DNA from: Acinetobacter sp. NIPH 298
GTDB lineage: Bacteria; Pseudomonadota; Gammaproteobacteria; Pseudomonadales; Moraxellaceae
Reading direction: 5' to 3'
Length of the DNA: 64,000 nucleotides
Assembly (NCBI RefSeq): GCF_000369505.1
Contig: NZ_KB850055.1
Location: 620,001-684,000, forward strand
In this document: one piece after another, positions 36,136-45,820 of the stretch
Numbering within the stretch: position 1 is the first letter of the stretch
How the letters are laid out: each line of letters begins with the position of its first letter
Notes under the pieces: generated by a model
The model's input: the letters and a program-made list of their open reading frames with translations, nothing else
Told to the model about the DNA's origin: nothing
The model's database searches: none
Translations under genes and position numbers: made by a program

Positions 36136-36996
36136 TCAAAGTGACATATCAAGATCATCATATTCGTTTAAGGTTTTTCCTCTTTGAATGTGTTCTTGAT
36201 AATGTTGAGCGCGTAACTGATCTAGTTCTGAGCCAGATACGCCATCTTTCCAATAACCTGCAATACGTACGTCATTTTTATCAAACTGTTTCTCGTCGAC
36301 AAAAAAATGACGTAATGCTCGTGCCTCATTGCGTTCGCATGCTGCCCAGATCGTTAGATTTTCATAGTTTTCTAGTTGAAATGCTGCTTTTAGCAGGAGG
36401 CCTTTTTCCAGAGAACAATGATCTTTATGCAATAAGTGGATCTGAATCTGATCGCGATTGGGTAATTCACAAGCAATATTTTTTTCAGAACTTTCTATAT
36501 AGATATCAGCACTGATGCCATGTGGCCAATGTTTCAGTATCGAATAAACAGCGGGCACAGCAGTATCATCTGCAAAAATAACAACATGCTTTTGGGATGG
36601 AAAATTTGGAATAAAATGAGGTCTTGGTCCAATTAGTCCAATTTTTGTGCCGACTTGGGCTGAATTAAGCCATTGCATCGCAGGGCTTAAATCTTCATGT
36701 TTGACAAAATCAATTTCAATTTGAGCATTTATCGGATCAAAAGAACGGATCGTATATACACGAGAGATGGGTTGACCGTCTGCGTGCTGAGCAACCAGTA
36801 AACGAACTGCCAAATTTGGAGATTTCCAAAGTTCTGGTTGGATTGTATGTATGGTGCCCTGAATTCGGACGATGGATGGAAAAGGGGTTTGGATTGACAC
36901 AACGGTCATCTCCAGCTGTTCCATATCTTGTAAATGGTCTTTCTCTTTCAGTAAATTACTGGATTTTTGTTTCGATTTCTCTGCTATTTTTGTCAT
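36136..36996 (-). CDS. bauF: siderophore-interacting protein BauF
   Basis: 286-residue cytoplasmic flavin-linked ferric reductase of the SIP/ViuB family, which releases iron from imported ferric siderophore. The FAD-binding part includes TIRSFDPINAQIEIDFVKHED; the NAD-binding-like part has HVVIFADDTAVPAVYSIL, and the C-terminus holds WAACERNEARALRHF and GYWKDGVSGSELDQL, typical of this family. It is the first gene of the locus, transcribed away from basA, with Fur-like boxes in the shared intergenic region. Confidence 0.9.
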   Translation of the reverse strand: MTKIAEKSKQKSSNLLKEKDHLQDMEQLEMTVVSIQTPFPSIVRIQGTIHTIQPELWKSPNLAVRLLVAQHADGQPISRVYTIRSFDPINAQIEIDFVKHEDLSPAMQWLNSAQVGTKIGLIGPRPHFIPNFPSQKHVVIFADDTAVPAVYSILKHWPHGISADIYIESSEKNIACELPNRDQIQIHLLHKDHCSLEKGLLLKAAFQLENYENLTIWAACERNEARALRHFFVDEKQFDKNDVRIAGYWKDGVSGSELDQLRAQHYQEHIQRGKTLNEYDDLDMSL

Positions 36997-37091
36997 TGAT
37001 ATAACCTAAGTTAAACGATCATGATAGGTGTTGTGAGGTGAAGTAATCACAGTCTTTATTTACTAAGATAGCGAAGTGCTCTATCATTGTA

Positions 37092-37111
37092 AATGATAAT
37101 TGTTATCAATT
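37092..37111. promoter_or_regulatory. Fur box (bauF side)
   Basis: AATGATAATTGTTATCAATT, close to GATAATGATAATCATTATC, about 95 bases upstream of bauF. Suggests iron-dependent repression. Confidence 0.65.
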
Positions 37112-37248
37112 GTGTTTGTGGAGTTGAAATATTCCCTGTAAAAAGTCTTTAAATGAGTTTTCTTTTTAATTTATATCTTTGATATTCATAATTTATTTTA
37201 ATAAATAATATTCAGAGTCACGGTGATGTTGATTCATTAATTAATAAT

Positions 37249-37268
37249 TGAAAATGATTATCATTTGT
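37249..37268. promoter_or_regulatory. Fur box (basA side)
   Basis: TTGAAAATGATTATCATTTG, near the Fur consensus, about 200 bases before basA. The remaining 36997-37471 region holds no supported gene. Confidence 0.65.
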
Positions 37269-37471
37269 ATTATTTTGCTAAGGTATCAAACCTCGAACAA
37301 AAAAATATAAGAGAGAAGATTTTTAATGGTTACTTTGACAATCCATTTTGAGCTATCTGGATCAAAATCAATGATGCCTTAAATGATCATTTTCCAGTAT
37401 TTTTATCACTTTATTTTTTGAATGTTCGATTTGAAGGTATGAAATAGCAAATATGTTGAGGATTGAGCTGT

Positions 37472-39304
37472 ATGCAAAAAGATTTAAATCAAGATTTACT
37501 AAAATTTGATAGTAAAAATATTAATTTAGAGAATTACTTGAAAAAAATTTATGAAAATATATCAGGTAGAAACTCGAATAAAACAGCATTAATATTCAAT
37601 GGTCAGCAGATCAGCTATGCTGAAGTAGGGCAGAATGTCATTAAGATTGCTTCTGCATTAAAAAAGCAGGATTTAAGAATAGGATCAGTGGTCGCAATCT
37701 GTTTGAGAAAAAGCCCTGAACATATTTATACCGCTTTAGCATGTGCATTAACGGGGATGATTTGGTTACCGATAGATATGGATTCACCGCCATCAAGGCT
37801 TCTTTATTTACTCTTAAATAGTCGTGCTGAGATTGCGGTCAGTGACTCGTTGGTAGAAGGTATACCGAATTTAAATATCAACGAGGCCTTACTCAATACC
37901 ATTGTCTGTGATCCAGACTGGCGTTATGAGATCAATCGATTACCAGCATATTATTTATATACGTCTGGAAGTACTGGTATGCCGAAATGTGTTGTATTAA
38001 ACAATCTGGCAACTGCAAATGTACTCTCGCATACCATTGCAGAATGGAAGCTCAGTTCCGATGATGTTGTTATAGCGATAACACCTTTTCACCATGATAT
38101 GTCTGTTTTTGATGTATTTGCTACCTTGGCTGTTGGTGCAACTTTGATTGTTCCGTCATTTGAACAGAGTAAAAACGCTGTGGTTTGGGCCGAGCTAGTA
38201 GAACGATATAAAGTCTCGATTTGGAGTAGTGTTCCAGCGATTGTGGATATGTTGGTCAGTGTGGCCCGCACGGAGCAACTACAGTCGCTCCGTTTAATCG
38301 CACAAGGAGGTGACTATATAAAACCTTCATTAATATCCAAGTTAAGACAACAATTGCAGAATGCGCGCTTATTTTCATTGGGTGGCCCTACAGAAACCAC
38401 AATTTGGAGTATATGGCATGAAATTGGTGATACGGATCAGACGGTTATTCCTTATGGCAAAACATTAAAGAACAATCAATATTTTATCCTAAATGAAAAT
38501 ATGCAGCCTTGCCAAATGGGTGAGGTGGGCACGATGTATATGGTGGGGATAAATTTATCAAATGGATATTTACGTGATGGAAAGCTTGATTACCAAGATT
38601 TTGTTGAAATTCAGGTCAATGAGAATGAAAGACAAATTGCATTTCGTATGAGTGATCAAGGCTATTTTAGAGCTGATCAAAATATTATTTTTGCTGGGCG
38701 TCAAGATGGCTATTTAAAGATAAAAGGGGTGAGAATTTCAGCTGTTGAAGTTGAAAATACTTTATCGAAGAATCCGAATATTCATCATTGTGTTGTGGTG
38801 GGGTGTACGCATCCAACCACTGAAACACAGGAGTTGGTGGCGATTTACACATTAGCAGATCGTGATAATAGTACTGAGTTAAATGGTTTAGAATTAAAGC
38901 GTTTTTTAAAAGCTTATTTGCCTGACTCACATATCCCATCTAAATATTTAGCCGTCGATCTTATCCCATTAACCCGAAATGGTAAGATTGATCGAAAAAC
39001 GTTGCAGACAACGGCTCAAGATCAAATTTACTCGCCTTCTGCAAAAGCGCAATCGAAATTTGATGATGTTGGAAATTCTGTTTTGATGATTTTTCGTGAA
39101 TATATCGATGAAAATAAAGATGAAAAAATGGATATTTTCTATAGGAGTGAGATATTAGATATTGGAATTAAGTCGAAACAACTGATGGTTATTGCACAGA
39201 AGCTCTCTCAAAAGCTTGGTACACAAATTGATTTCTATACTTTGATCTCATGTAAAACGGTTCAAGATGTTGTGAATCGAGTACAGCAGAAAATAAATCC
39301 TTAG
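37472..39304 (+). CDS. basA: NRPS adenylation-carrier protein BasA
   Basis: About 610 residues. Adenylation domain with A3 (YLYTSGSTGMPK), A5 (LGGPTETTIW), A7-like RMSDQG, A8 (GRQDGYLKIKG) and A10 (NGKIDRKTL), followed by a carrier-like domain with LDIGIKS, putative phosphopantetheine Ser568. In acinetobactin biosynthesis this protein activates threonine. Some specificity residues read by eye resemble cysteine-activating siderophore domains (see findings). ATG 37472 chosen; TTG 37463 is an alternative nearer the GAGG. Convergent with basB. Confidence 0.85.
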   Translation: MQKDLNQDLLKFDSKNINLENYLKKIYENISGRNSNKTALIFNGQQISYAEVGQNVIKIASALKKQDLRIGSVVAICLRKSPEHIYTALACALTGMIWLPIDMDSPPSRLLYLLLNSRAEIAVSDSLVEGIPNLNINEALLNTIVCDPDWRYEINRLPAYYLYTSGSTGMPKCVVLNNLATANVLSHTIAEWKLSSDDVVIAITPFHHDMSVFDVFATLAVGATLIVPSFEQSKNAVVWAELVERYKVSIWSSVPAIVDMLVSVARTEQLQSLRLIAQGGDYIKPSLISKLRQQLQNARLFSLGGPTETTIWSIWHEIGDTDQTVIPYGKTLKNNQYFILNENMQPCQMGEVGTMYMVGINLSNGYLRDGKLDYQDFVEIQVNENERQIAFRMSDQGYFRADQNIIFAGRQDGYLKIKGVRISAVEVENTLSKNPNIHHCVVVGCTHPTTETQELVAIYTLADRDNSTELNGLELKRFLKAYLPDSHIPSKYLAVDLIPLTRNGKIDRKTLQTTAQDQIYSPSAKAQSKFDDVGNSVLMIFREYIDENKDEKMDIFYRSEILDIGIKSKQLMVIAQKLSQKLGTQIDFYTLISCKTVQDVVNRVQQKINP

Positions 39305-39354
39305 ATCATTTTGCAATAGCATGGATGCTTGTTTGAGTAGACTTGAATTGCAAT

Positions 39355-39394
39355 GTGCTTAAAAGCTGGATGGATAATCCGTTCTTTTAAGCAC
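39355..39394. terminator. bidirectional terminator between basA and basB
   Basis: Perfect 11-base stem GTGCTTAAAAG/CTTTTAAGCAC between convergent genes. Confidence 0.7.
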
Positions 39395-39424
39395 ACGATT
39401 GCGGTGATACGTTTTATACGAAAT

Positions 39425-41521
39425 TTAGATTTGTGCTAAGGTTGCATTCATTTTTTCGCAAATACTTTCAACAAGTGGGGTGGGAAAGCGGTGCGCTTGA
39501 TAGGTGATAATCATACTGAGTTGATGTTGTCCATCAATGACATTTTCCATGATTTCAAAATGTAAGCCGAACATAGATTCTTCGCGTTCAGGCAAGATTT
39601 GACGGTAAAGAATATCCCGCCCATGCGGTGCTTCTAATGCACCATTTAATGCATTATTTGAATGAATATGGATAAACACATCGAATAATAATCCTTCGTC
39701 GGCACGCATGCCTAAAGCTTTTTGTATATGGTTAATGGGGATATCCGCATATGCCATTGAATCATTAATCATGGTACTAATATTCTGAAGTAATGATTGG
39801 AATGAGTTTATTGGATTAAATACAGTACGGTGAGCAACCATTGTTGTGAAGTAGCCCACGGTATCAAAAAATTCAGGATCAGTTCGCCCAGATGCAGATG
39901 TACCAATCACGATTTCTTTGAGTTGTCCTTGTTTATGCAAAGCATCAGCGATAGTGGTATAGAGAACTGTAAAAATAGAAGCGTTGTGCTGTCTAGCAAA
40001 TTTAGCAAGCTTGTTATGCATTTCTGATTCAAACTTGAGTTCTAGCCATTTGACCTGAGGTGTTTTTTCCGTAGTATCAAACGCTTGATTTGGGATAGTG
40101 AGTTGTAACCCTTTGGTTGCACCCTTTAGCATATCTGTCCAGTAATCAATGTGATTCTGATTGATCCCTTGTTTCTGTTGAAGTAACGAAAAATCATGGA
40201 TTGTGTGAGCTGGTGCTTTCCATATAGGTGTTTTGTCATTTGAACGAGCAAGATAAGCATGTCTGAGGTCTGACATAATCGTGTTTAAAGACCACTCATC
40301 AATGACCATGTGATGGACTAAAAATGATAATGTTTGTCGACCTTGTGCATTCCGAAGTAAGCGTATTCTGATCGGTAGCTCATGGCGAAGATCAAATTTA
40401 TATGAGGCTTCATTTGCAAGCGTGATGTTTTTGCTTTCATTACTCCCCCAAAACCATTTTTTTTGATCCAACGCTGAAATTGGGACAGTCTGTTGATAGG
40501 TCTGTCCATCATGAGTATGGAATGTTGTACGCAAGCCTGCATGTCTCTCCACGATATCTTTAATTGCTTGAAAGAAGATACCTTCATCTATTTCTTCCAA
40601 AAACTCTACTGCAAATGGTAGGTTATAAATTGGACTGAAATCGAAACTTGAATATGCTTGCCAAAGAAAATCTTGAGCCAGCGTAAGTGGAGCTTTTGCT
40701 TGATTTTTTAATGTATTGGTTTTAATCCTATCGGTTTTGATGGCGGCGTAGGTTGCCAAACCTGCAGCAGATGGGGATTTAAAGAAATCATTAAATCGAA
40801 TTTCAATCCCATGTTTGTTGAGTAAATTCCCAATAATCCGTGTTGCTAATAATGAGTGACCACCAAAATCAAAAAAGTCATCATCTAGAGTCAGCTCAGG
40901 CTCGGCGAGTGTATTTCTAAACTCCTCCAAAATGACCTGAGAAACGTAGCTTTGATCAGTTTCTACCTGAGTTTGTGTCTTGTTTTCAACAAGATGATTT
41001 GGTATTTCAATTTCAGTTAGGGTGAGTGAAGCATTGTTTCTTGAGTATTGTAGGTATTTATCTTTTATTGCATCAATGAAATTGGCTGTTTGATAGGATT
41101 GGTCGAGGATCGGGTGAAGGATTAAAAATAGAAAAAAACCTTGTTCAGTATCAAAAATATAAGTTGAAAAAGGTGGATTGATTTCAGCATTCCAAACTTG
41201 TGCTTTCAATAGTGTTACTTGGTCAAATATTTCTTCAAGCTTAATATTTTTAAGTTCTAAGCAAGCTGACCAATCATCAAACTGATATTTATATAAATCA
41301 CCGTCATCGCTAAATTTATAACGAATATTCAAATCAGGTGTAGTTTCAACAATTTCTCGAATTGCTTTGCTGAGGAGTGGAAGATTAGATTCTTGATTTA
41401 GCTTCCATAGATTAAAGTGACGAGCTACTTGCTCTGGTTGTTGTAATTGCAACATCCAGATGCGCTCTTCGTGGTCACTAACAGGCATGAGAGATGAAGT
41501 TTCGGAAAGTTGTGCCAACAT
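39425..41521 (-). CDS. basB: NRPS carrier-condensation protein BasB
   Basis: 698 residues in three parts. Residues 1-165 resemble only the N-terminal half of a condensation domain with a degenerate site (LHPILDQS, 135-142). A peptidyl carrier follows with FFDFGGHSLLA, Ser223. Residues 275-698 are a full condensation domain with HHMVIDEW (H403, H404, D408). In acinetobactin assembly this protein joins the aryl-oxazoline acyl chain to N-hydroxyhistamine. Divergent from bauD across a 545-base region with Fur-like sites. Confidence 0.88.
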   Translation of the reverse strand: MLAQLSETSSLMPVSDHEERIWMLQLQQPEQVARHFNLWKLNQESNLPLLSKAIREIVETTPDLNIRYKFSDDGDLYKYQFDDWSACLELKNIKLEEIFDQVTLLKAQVWNAEINPPFSTYIFDTEQGFFLFLILHPILDQSYQTANFIDAIKDKYLQYSRNNASLTLTEIEIPNHLVENKTQTQVETDQSYVSQVILEEFRNTLAEPELTLDDDFFDFGGHSLLATRIIGNLLNKHGIEIRFNDFFKSPSAAGLATYAAIKTDRIKTNTLKNQAKAPLTLAQDFLWQAYSSFDFSPIYNLPFAVEFLEEIDEGIFFQAIKDIVERHAGLRTTFHTHDGQTYQQTVPISALDQKKWFWGSNESKNITLANEASYKFDLRHELPIRIRLLRNAQGRQTLSFLVHHMVIDEWSLNTIMSDLRHAYLARSNDKTPIWKAPAHTIHDFSLLQQKQGINQNHIDYWTDMLKGATKGLQLTIPNQAFDTTEKTPQVKWLELKFESEMHNKLAKFARQHNASIFTVLYTTIADALHKQGQLKEIVIGTSASGRTDPEFFDTVGYFTTMVAHRTVFNPINSFQSLLQNISTMINDSMAYADIPINHIQKALGMRADEGLLFDVFIHIHSNNALNGALEAPHGRDILYRQILPEREESMFGLHFEIMENVIDGQHQLSMIITYQAHRFPTPLVESICEKMNATLAQI

Positions 41522-41720
41522 AAGTGAATCCTGTTTTATAAATTAAGCTATTTTGATCATTTTTCATTTCGCAAATTTTAGGCATCAGATTAAAAATTAT
41601 ATAATTCATGATGTTATGTGTTTGCATGCGTGTAAAATCCCCAGGTTTTGAATGAATTAATCACCACCTCAATGCTTTACATGTGGTAACAGGGGTTACA
41701 TTTTACTTAAAACATACTAT

Positions 41721-41758
41721 AATTGATTCTCATTTACATCAAGATTATCATTTTTAAT
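41721..41758. promoter_or_regulatory. Fur-like sites between basB and bauD
   Basis: Two adjacent degenerate sites, AATTGATTCTCATTTACAT and CAAGATTATCATTTTTAAT. The rest of 41522-42066 shows no gene. Confidence 0.45.
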
Positions 41759-42066
41759 AATAGCTGTAACAATAATCTATATCTTTCTAGTTATTTTATA
41801 AAATATTGATTAGTAAGTAAATAATTTTTATTTGAGACAGTTAATACCGCTTAAAAATGATTTTATAGACCCACGAATATTGATCTTAATTCATTGTTCT
41901 TGGGAGAGCTTGCCATTTAGTCACGACAAAATTAAGGAATTTTCATGAGAATATTCAATCATGAAAGGTCAATAAACACATTAAAAATTGAACATATTTT
42001 CAATCATCATTTTTGTATACAGCTCCATTTTCAATTTTTATCAGCTTTATCGCGTATTAGTGGGGC

Positions 42067-43017
42067 ATGCCCCTAATGCAACTGGGTTTATTTTGTCTAT
42101 TTATCATTTTATGTATCGTTTCATTGTTGCTCGGTGCTGAGCAAATTGAATGGTCTGCATTGCTTTCCTTTTCTGGAGATAGCTGGCTGACGCTCACAGC
42201 TAGCCGTATACCTCGTTTGATTGCGATTGTGCTAACTGGCATTGGATTGTCAGTGTGTGGTGTCATTTTACAGCACATTGTCCGCAATAAATTTGTAGAG
42301 CCAGGGACGTCAGGCGGTTTAGATGCGGCCAAACTGGGTATTTTGGTGTCATTAACACTAATTCCAGTAACGAGCACATTTAGCAAGATGCTGTTTGCGA
42401 TGTTTTTTAGTTTTATCGCCAGCTTAATCTATATCGCAATTATTCGCCGTATCCGTTTTAGGAATACGGTATTAGTCCCTGTGATCGGTTTGATGTATGG
42501 CAGTGTGCTGAGTGCATTAGCTGAGTTCTATGCTTATAGCGCCAATATTTTACAAAGTATGCAAGGGTGGCTCATGGGGGATTTTTCAAGAATCGTCCAA
42601 GGTCACTATGAAATCATTTACATCATTTTCCCGATTGTTTTATTGACTTACTTGTTTGCACATCGCTTTACCGTGATTGGAATGGGTGAGGAGATGGCTT
42701 CGAGTTTAGGATTGAGTTATGCGGTTATGGCTGCTATTGGTTTAATACTGGTTGCAATTACTGTGTCAACAACGGTCATTACTGTCGGAGCAATTCCTTT
42801 TGTTGGGCTCGTTGTTCCAAATTTAGTTGCACTGAAATACGGTGAAAATTTAGCTAAAACCTTACCAATCGTCGCTTTAGGCGGTGCTTCATTATTATTG
42901 CTCTGTGACATTATTGGTCGCTCAATTATTTACCCGTTTGAAGTTCCTATTGGGCTGACGGCTGGAGGTGTAGGCGGCATTATCTTCCTGATCCTCATTT
43001 TGAGAGGGCTTCGATAA
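42067..43017 (+). CDS. bauD: ferric-siderophore ABC permease BauD
   Basis: 316 residues, about nine membrane segments, FecCD-family permease. Family landmarks: RIPRLIAIVLTGIGLSVCGVILQHIVRNKFVEPGTSG near the N-terminus and VGAIPFVGLVVPN near the end. Pairs with BauC to carry ferric siderophore from BauB into the cell. The start codon lies inside the 12-base palindrome GGGGCATGCCCC; a second ATG at 42076 is possible. One-base overlap with bauC. Confidence 0.9.
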   Translation: MPLMQLGLFCLFIILCIVSLLLGAEQIEWSALLSFSGDSWLTLTASRIPRLIAIVLTGIGLSVCGVILQHIVRNKFVEPGTSGGLDAAKLGILVSLTLIPVTSTFSKMLFAMFFSFIASLIYIAIIRRIRFRNTVLVPVIGLMYGSVLSALAEFYAYSANILQSMQGWLMGDFSRIVQGHYEIIYIIFPIVLLTYLFAHRFTVIGMGEEMASSLGLSYAVMAAIGLILVAITVSTTVITVGAIPFVGLVVPNLVALKYGENLAKTLPIVALGGASLLLLCDIIGRSIIYPFEVPIGLTAGGVGGIIFLILILRGLR

Positions 43018-43964
43018 TGCGTATGGCGAAGCTATGGATCGTTTTTCTGATAGTGCTGTGTCTAGCTCTAGTATTTGTATTCCTAAATTCGGGGTTGGAT
43101 TTCGATTATGTTATTCCTAAGCGGCTTGTTCGTCTTGCAACAATTATTTTAGGCGGTATTTGTGTTGCCGTTTCCTCGATTGTTTTCCAGACATTAGTTG
43201 GTAATCGTATTTTAACCCCTTCAATTATGGGCTATGAAGCGATTTATTTATTGTGGCAGGTTTTACTGCTGTTTGTTCTCGGGACGCACGGATTAACCCT
43301 ATTGGGATTAAATGGCAACTTTTTTATTTCTCTTATTTTAATGCTGCTCTATTCGTGGGTGATTCATAAGTGGTTATTGCCATTTGGTCGAAACGATGTC
43401 TTTTTGCTACTGCTATTGGGATTAGTCCTCACGTTGGTCGTTGGAACGATTACTCAATTTATTCAGCTTAAAATCAGTCCTGGCGAGTTTTCTGTTTTCC
43501 AAGGGTTTAGCTATGCCACGTTTAATCGCTCTCAACCAGAAACACTCTTTTATTCTAGTTTAGCCGTAGCAGTGGCTTTATGGCTGGGCAGAAAAACACT
43601 GCCTGTGCTGGATGTTTTGGTTTTAGGTCGTGAACAAGCGACATCACTTGGAATTGACCATCATCGTTATGTCAGCTTTTATTTGGCAATGATTGCGATT
43701 TTGGTCGCAGTATCTACAAGTCTGATTGGCCCTACAGCATTTATGGGGGTGTTTGTTGCAAATATCGCCTATGCATTGGCGGGCAATTATAAGCATAAAT
43801 TAACCTTACCCCTCGGATGTGCAGTCACGATAGCCATCTTTATTGCGGCTCAAATTTTGGTTGAGCATGTTTTCAATTACAAAACGACTGTCAGTATTTT
43901 GGTCAATCTCGTATGTGGCATCTATTTCCTTACGCTGACGGTTCGTGCCAGAGGTGTTACATGA
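43017..43964 (+). CDS. bauC: ferric-siderophore ABC permease BauC
   Basis: 315 residues, FecCD-family partner of BauD. Landmarks: LVRLATIILGGICVAVSSIVFQTLVGNRILTPSIMG and SLIGPTAFMGVFVANIAY. The start overlaps the bauD stop by one base and its stop overlaps the bauE start (ATGA), so the three are coupled. Confidence 0.9.
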   Translation: MRMAKLWIVFLIVLCLALVFVFLNSGLDFDYVIPKRLVRLATIILGGICVAVSSIVFQTLVGNRILTPSIMGYEAIYLLWQVLLLFVLGTHGLTLLGLNGNFFISLILMLLYSWVIHKWLLPFGRNDVFLLLLLGLVLTLVVGTITQFIQLKISPGEFSVFQGFSYATFNRSQPETLFYSSLAVAVALWLGRKTLPVLDVLVLGREQATSLGIDHHRYVSFYLAMIAILVAVSTSLIGPTAFMGVFVANIAYALAGNYKHKLTLPLGCAVTIAIFIAAQILVEHVFNYKTTVSILVNLVCGIYFLTLTVRARGVT

Positions 43965-44731
43965 TTCAGGTCAAGAATATTCATAAATCCTATGGCGCAA
44001 AGCCTGTACTTTCTGACGTAAATGTTGAGTTTCCTACACAGCAAGTGACGTCACTGATTGGTCCAAATGGTGCGGGAAAATCGACTTTGCTCATGATGAT
44101 GGCGCGTCTAGTTGAGTCTGATAAAGGTAATATTTTTTTAAATAATCAAAATATTGCCAATATCAGTACTGCGGCATACGCCAAAAAGATTGCAACTTTA
44201 CGCCAAGCCCCAGGATTTAATCTGCGTTTAACTGTAGAGGAATTGATTTCATTTGGTCGATTCCCATATAGCCGTGGCGCTTTAACTGAGCAAGATCATC
44301 AAATCATTGATGATGCGATTGAATTCCTTTCTTTAGAGCCATTACGCAAATCTTATATTGATGAAATTAGTGGCGGTCAACGGCAAATGGCTTTTTTAGC
44401 GATGACGATTGCCCAGCAGACAGACGTACTTTTATTAGATGAACCCCTAAATAATCTCGATATGAAACATGCCGTTCAAATTATGCGTGCATTGCGACGC
44501 TTATGTGATGAACAAGGTCGGACGGTGATTTTGGTGATTCACGACATCAATTTTGCCACCAATTACTCAGACCATATTGTCGCATTAAAGAACGGCAAAC
44601 TTCATTTTAGTGGACCAACAGAACAAGTCATTACAGAGGCGCAATTAACGGATCTGTATGAGCTTGATTTTGAAATTACATACAGTGAGCGTGGCTGTAT
44701 GTGTAATTACTTCAACTCATTTGGAGCTTGA
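43961..44731 (+). CDS. bauE: ferric-siderophore ABC ATPase BauE
   Basis: 256 residues from the ATG at 43961. Walker A IGPNGAGKST, signature ISGGQRQMAF, Walker B VLLLDEPLNNLD, H-loop VIHDINFA. Drives import through BauC and BauD. Start chosen for the GAGGTG RBS and the four-base overlap with bauC. Confidence 0.93.
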   Translation: MIQVKNIHKSYGAKPVLSDVNVEFPTQQVTSLIGPNGAGKSTLLMMMARLVESDKGNIFLNNQNIANISTAAYAKKIATLRQAPGFNLRLTVEELISFGRFPYSRGALTEQDHQIIDDAIEFLSLEPLRKSYIDEISGGQRQMAFLAMTIAQQTDVLLLDEPLNNLDMKHAVQIMRALRRLCDEQGRTVILVIHDINFATNYSDHIVALKNGKLHFSGPTEQVITEAQLTDLYELDFEITYSERGCMCNYFNSFGA

Positions 44732-44737
44732 ATAAAG

Positions 44738-45706
44738 ATGAACTGTAAAAGAAAGTATTGGGGTTTAGCCCTAATCATAACAGCGGCTATAACATTACAA
44801 GGATGTGATCAAAAAGCTGCTGATACTCCCCAAAATGTACAGAAGTTAGCTGCACCGATCACGGTGAAGCATATGCTTGGAAGTACCGTCGTTGACTATC
44901 TTCCGCAACGTGTTGCTGTACTTGATATGAATGAGGCTGATTTTCTGTATCAATTAAACATCCCGATCATAGGGATGCCAAAAGATTATGTTCCGCACTT
45001 TCTGGAAAAGTATAAAAGTGATAAGCAAATTCAAGATTTAGGTGCAATTGTACAGCCGAATATGGAACGCATATATGCATTAAAACCAGATTTGATTTTG
45101 ATGACACCACTGCATGTTAATCACTATCAGGAGTTATCTAAGATCGCTCCAACTATTCATTACGACATTAATTTTAATGATAGTGAGAGCAATCATATCA
45201 ATCTCGTTAAAGATCATTTGATGACTTTAGGTCAAATATTCAATAAAGCAGATTTGGCTCGTGAGAAAGCATTGGCACTTGATGCGGAAGTGAAGCAAGT
45301 ACAGGCAGTAACCGCCAATCGTCCTGAAAAGGCACTGGTCGTTTTACATAATAATGGTGCATTTAGCAACTTTGGTATCCAGTCCAGATATGGCTTTGTT
45401 TTTAATGCATTCGGGGTAAAACCAGCAAGTAAGGCCAAAGATACAAGTTTGCATGGACAGCCGATTTCGAGCGAATTCATTAAACAGGCAGATCCAGACA
45501 TTCTTTACATCGTCGATCGCACTGCCGTGATGGAACGTCGTTCAAAAGTTAATGCTGAAACTGTAGAGAATCCATTATTACGTCAAACCAAGGCTTGGAA
45601 AAATGGTCGCGTCATTTTTGTCGATGCGGATGCGTGGTACACCACTGCTGCAAGCCCAACCTCACTCAAAATAGTGATGGATGATGTAAAAAAAGGCTAC
45701 CAATAA
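44738..45706 (+). CDS. bauB: siderophore-binding periplasmic lipoprotein BauB
   Basis: 322 residues. Signal peptide with lipobox LQGC (Cys23), then a class III substrate-binding fold (VAVLDMNEADFLYQL, LGAIVQPNMERIYALKPDLILM). Delivers ferric siderophore to BauCDE. Starts six bases after bauE. Confidence 0.92.
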   Translation: MNCKRKYWGLALIITAAITLQGCDQKAADTPQNVQKLAAPITVKHMLGSTVVDYLPQRVAVLDMNEADFLYQLNIPIIGMPKDYVPHFLEKYKSDKQIQDLGAIVQPNMERIYALKPDLILMTPLHVNHYQELSKIAPTIHYDINFNDSESNHINLVKDHLMTLGQIFNKADLAREKALALDAEVKQVQAVTANRPEKALVVLHNNGAFSNFGIQSRYGFVFNAFGVKPASKAKDTSLHGQPISSEFIKQADPDILYIVDRTAVMERRSKVNAETVENPLLRQTKAWKNGRVIFVDADAWYTTAASPTSLKIVMDDVKKGYQ

Positions 45707-45820
45707 GCTGCATCAATAATAGCTGAATAAGATTTTAAAAGCATAAGTTTTCACTATTTTGCTTGGTATTTCAAGTAGATGGTGCATAGAACAATGAATC
45801 ACAACATTAAAGGTCTTCAA

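Noticed and set aside
37326..37382. 18-codon frame between the Fur boxes and basA, considered as a leader peptide
   Set aside because: No RBS and no attenuator-type structure seen after it.
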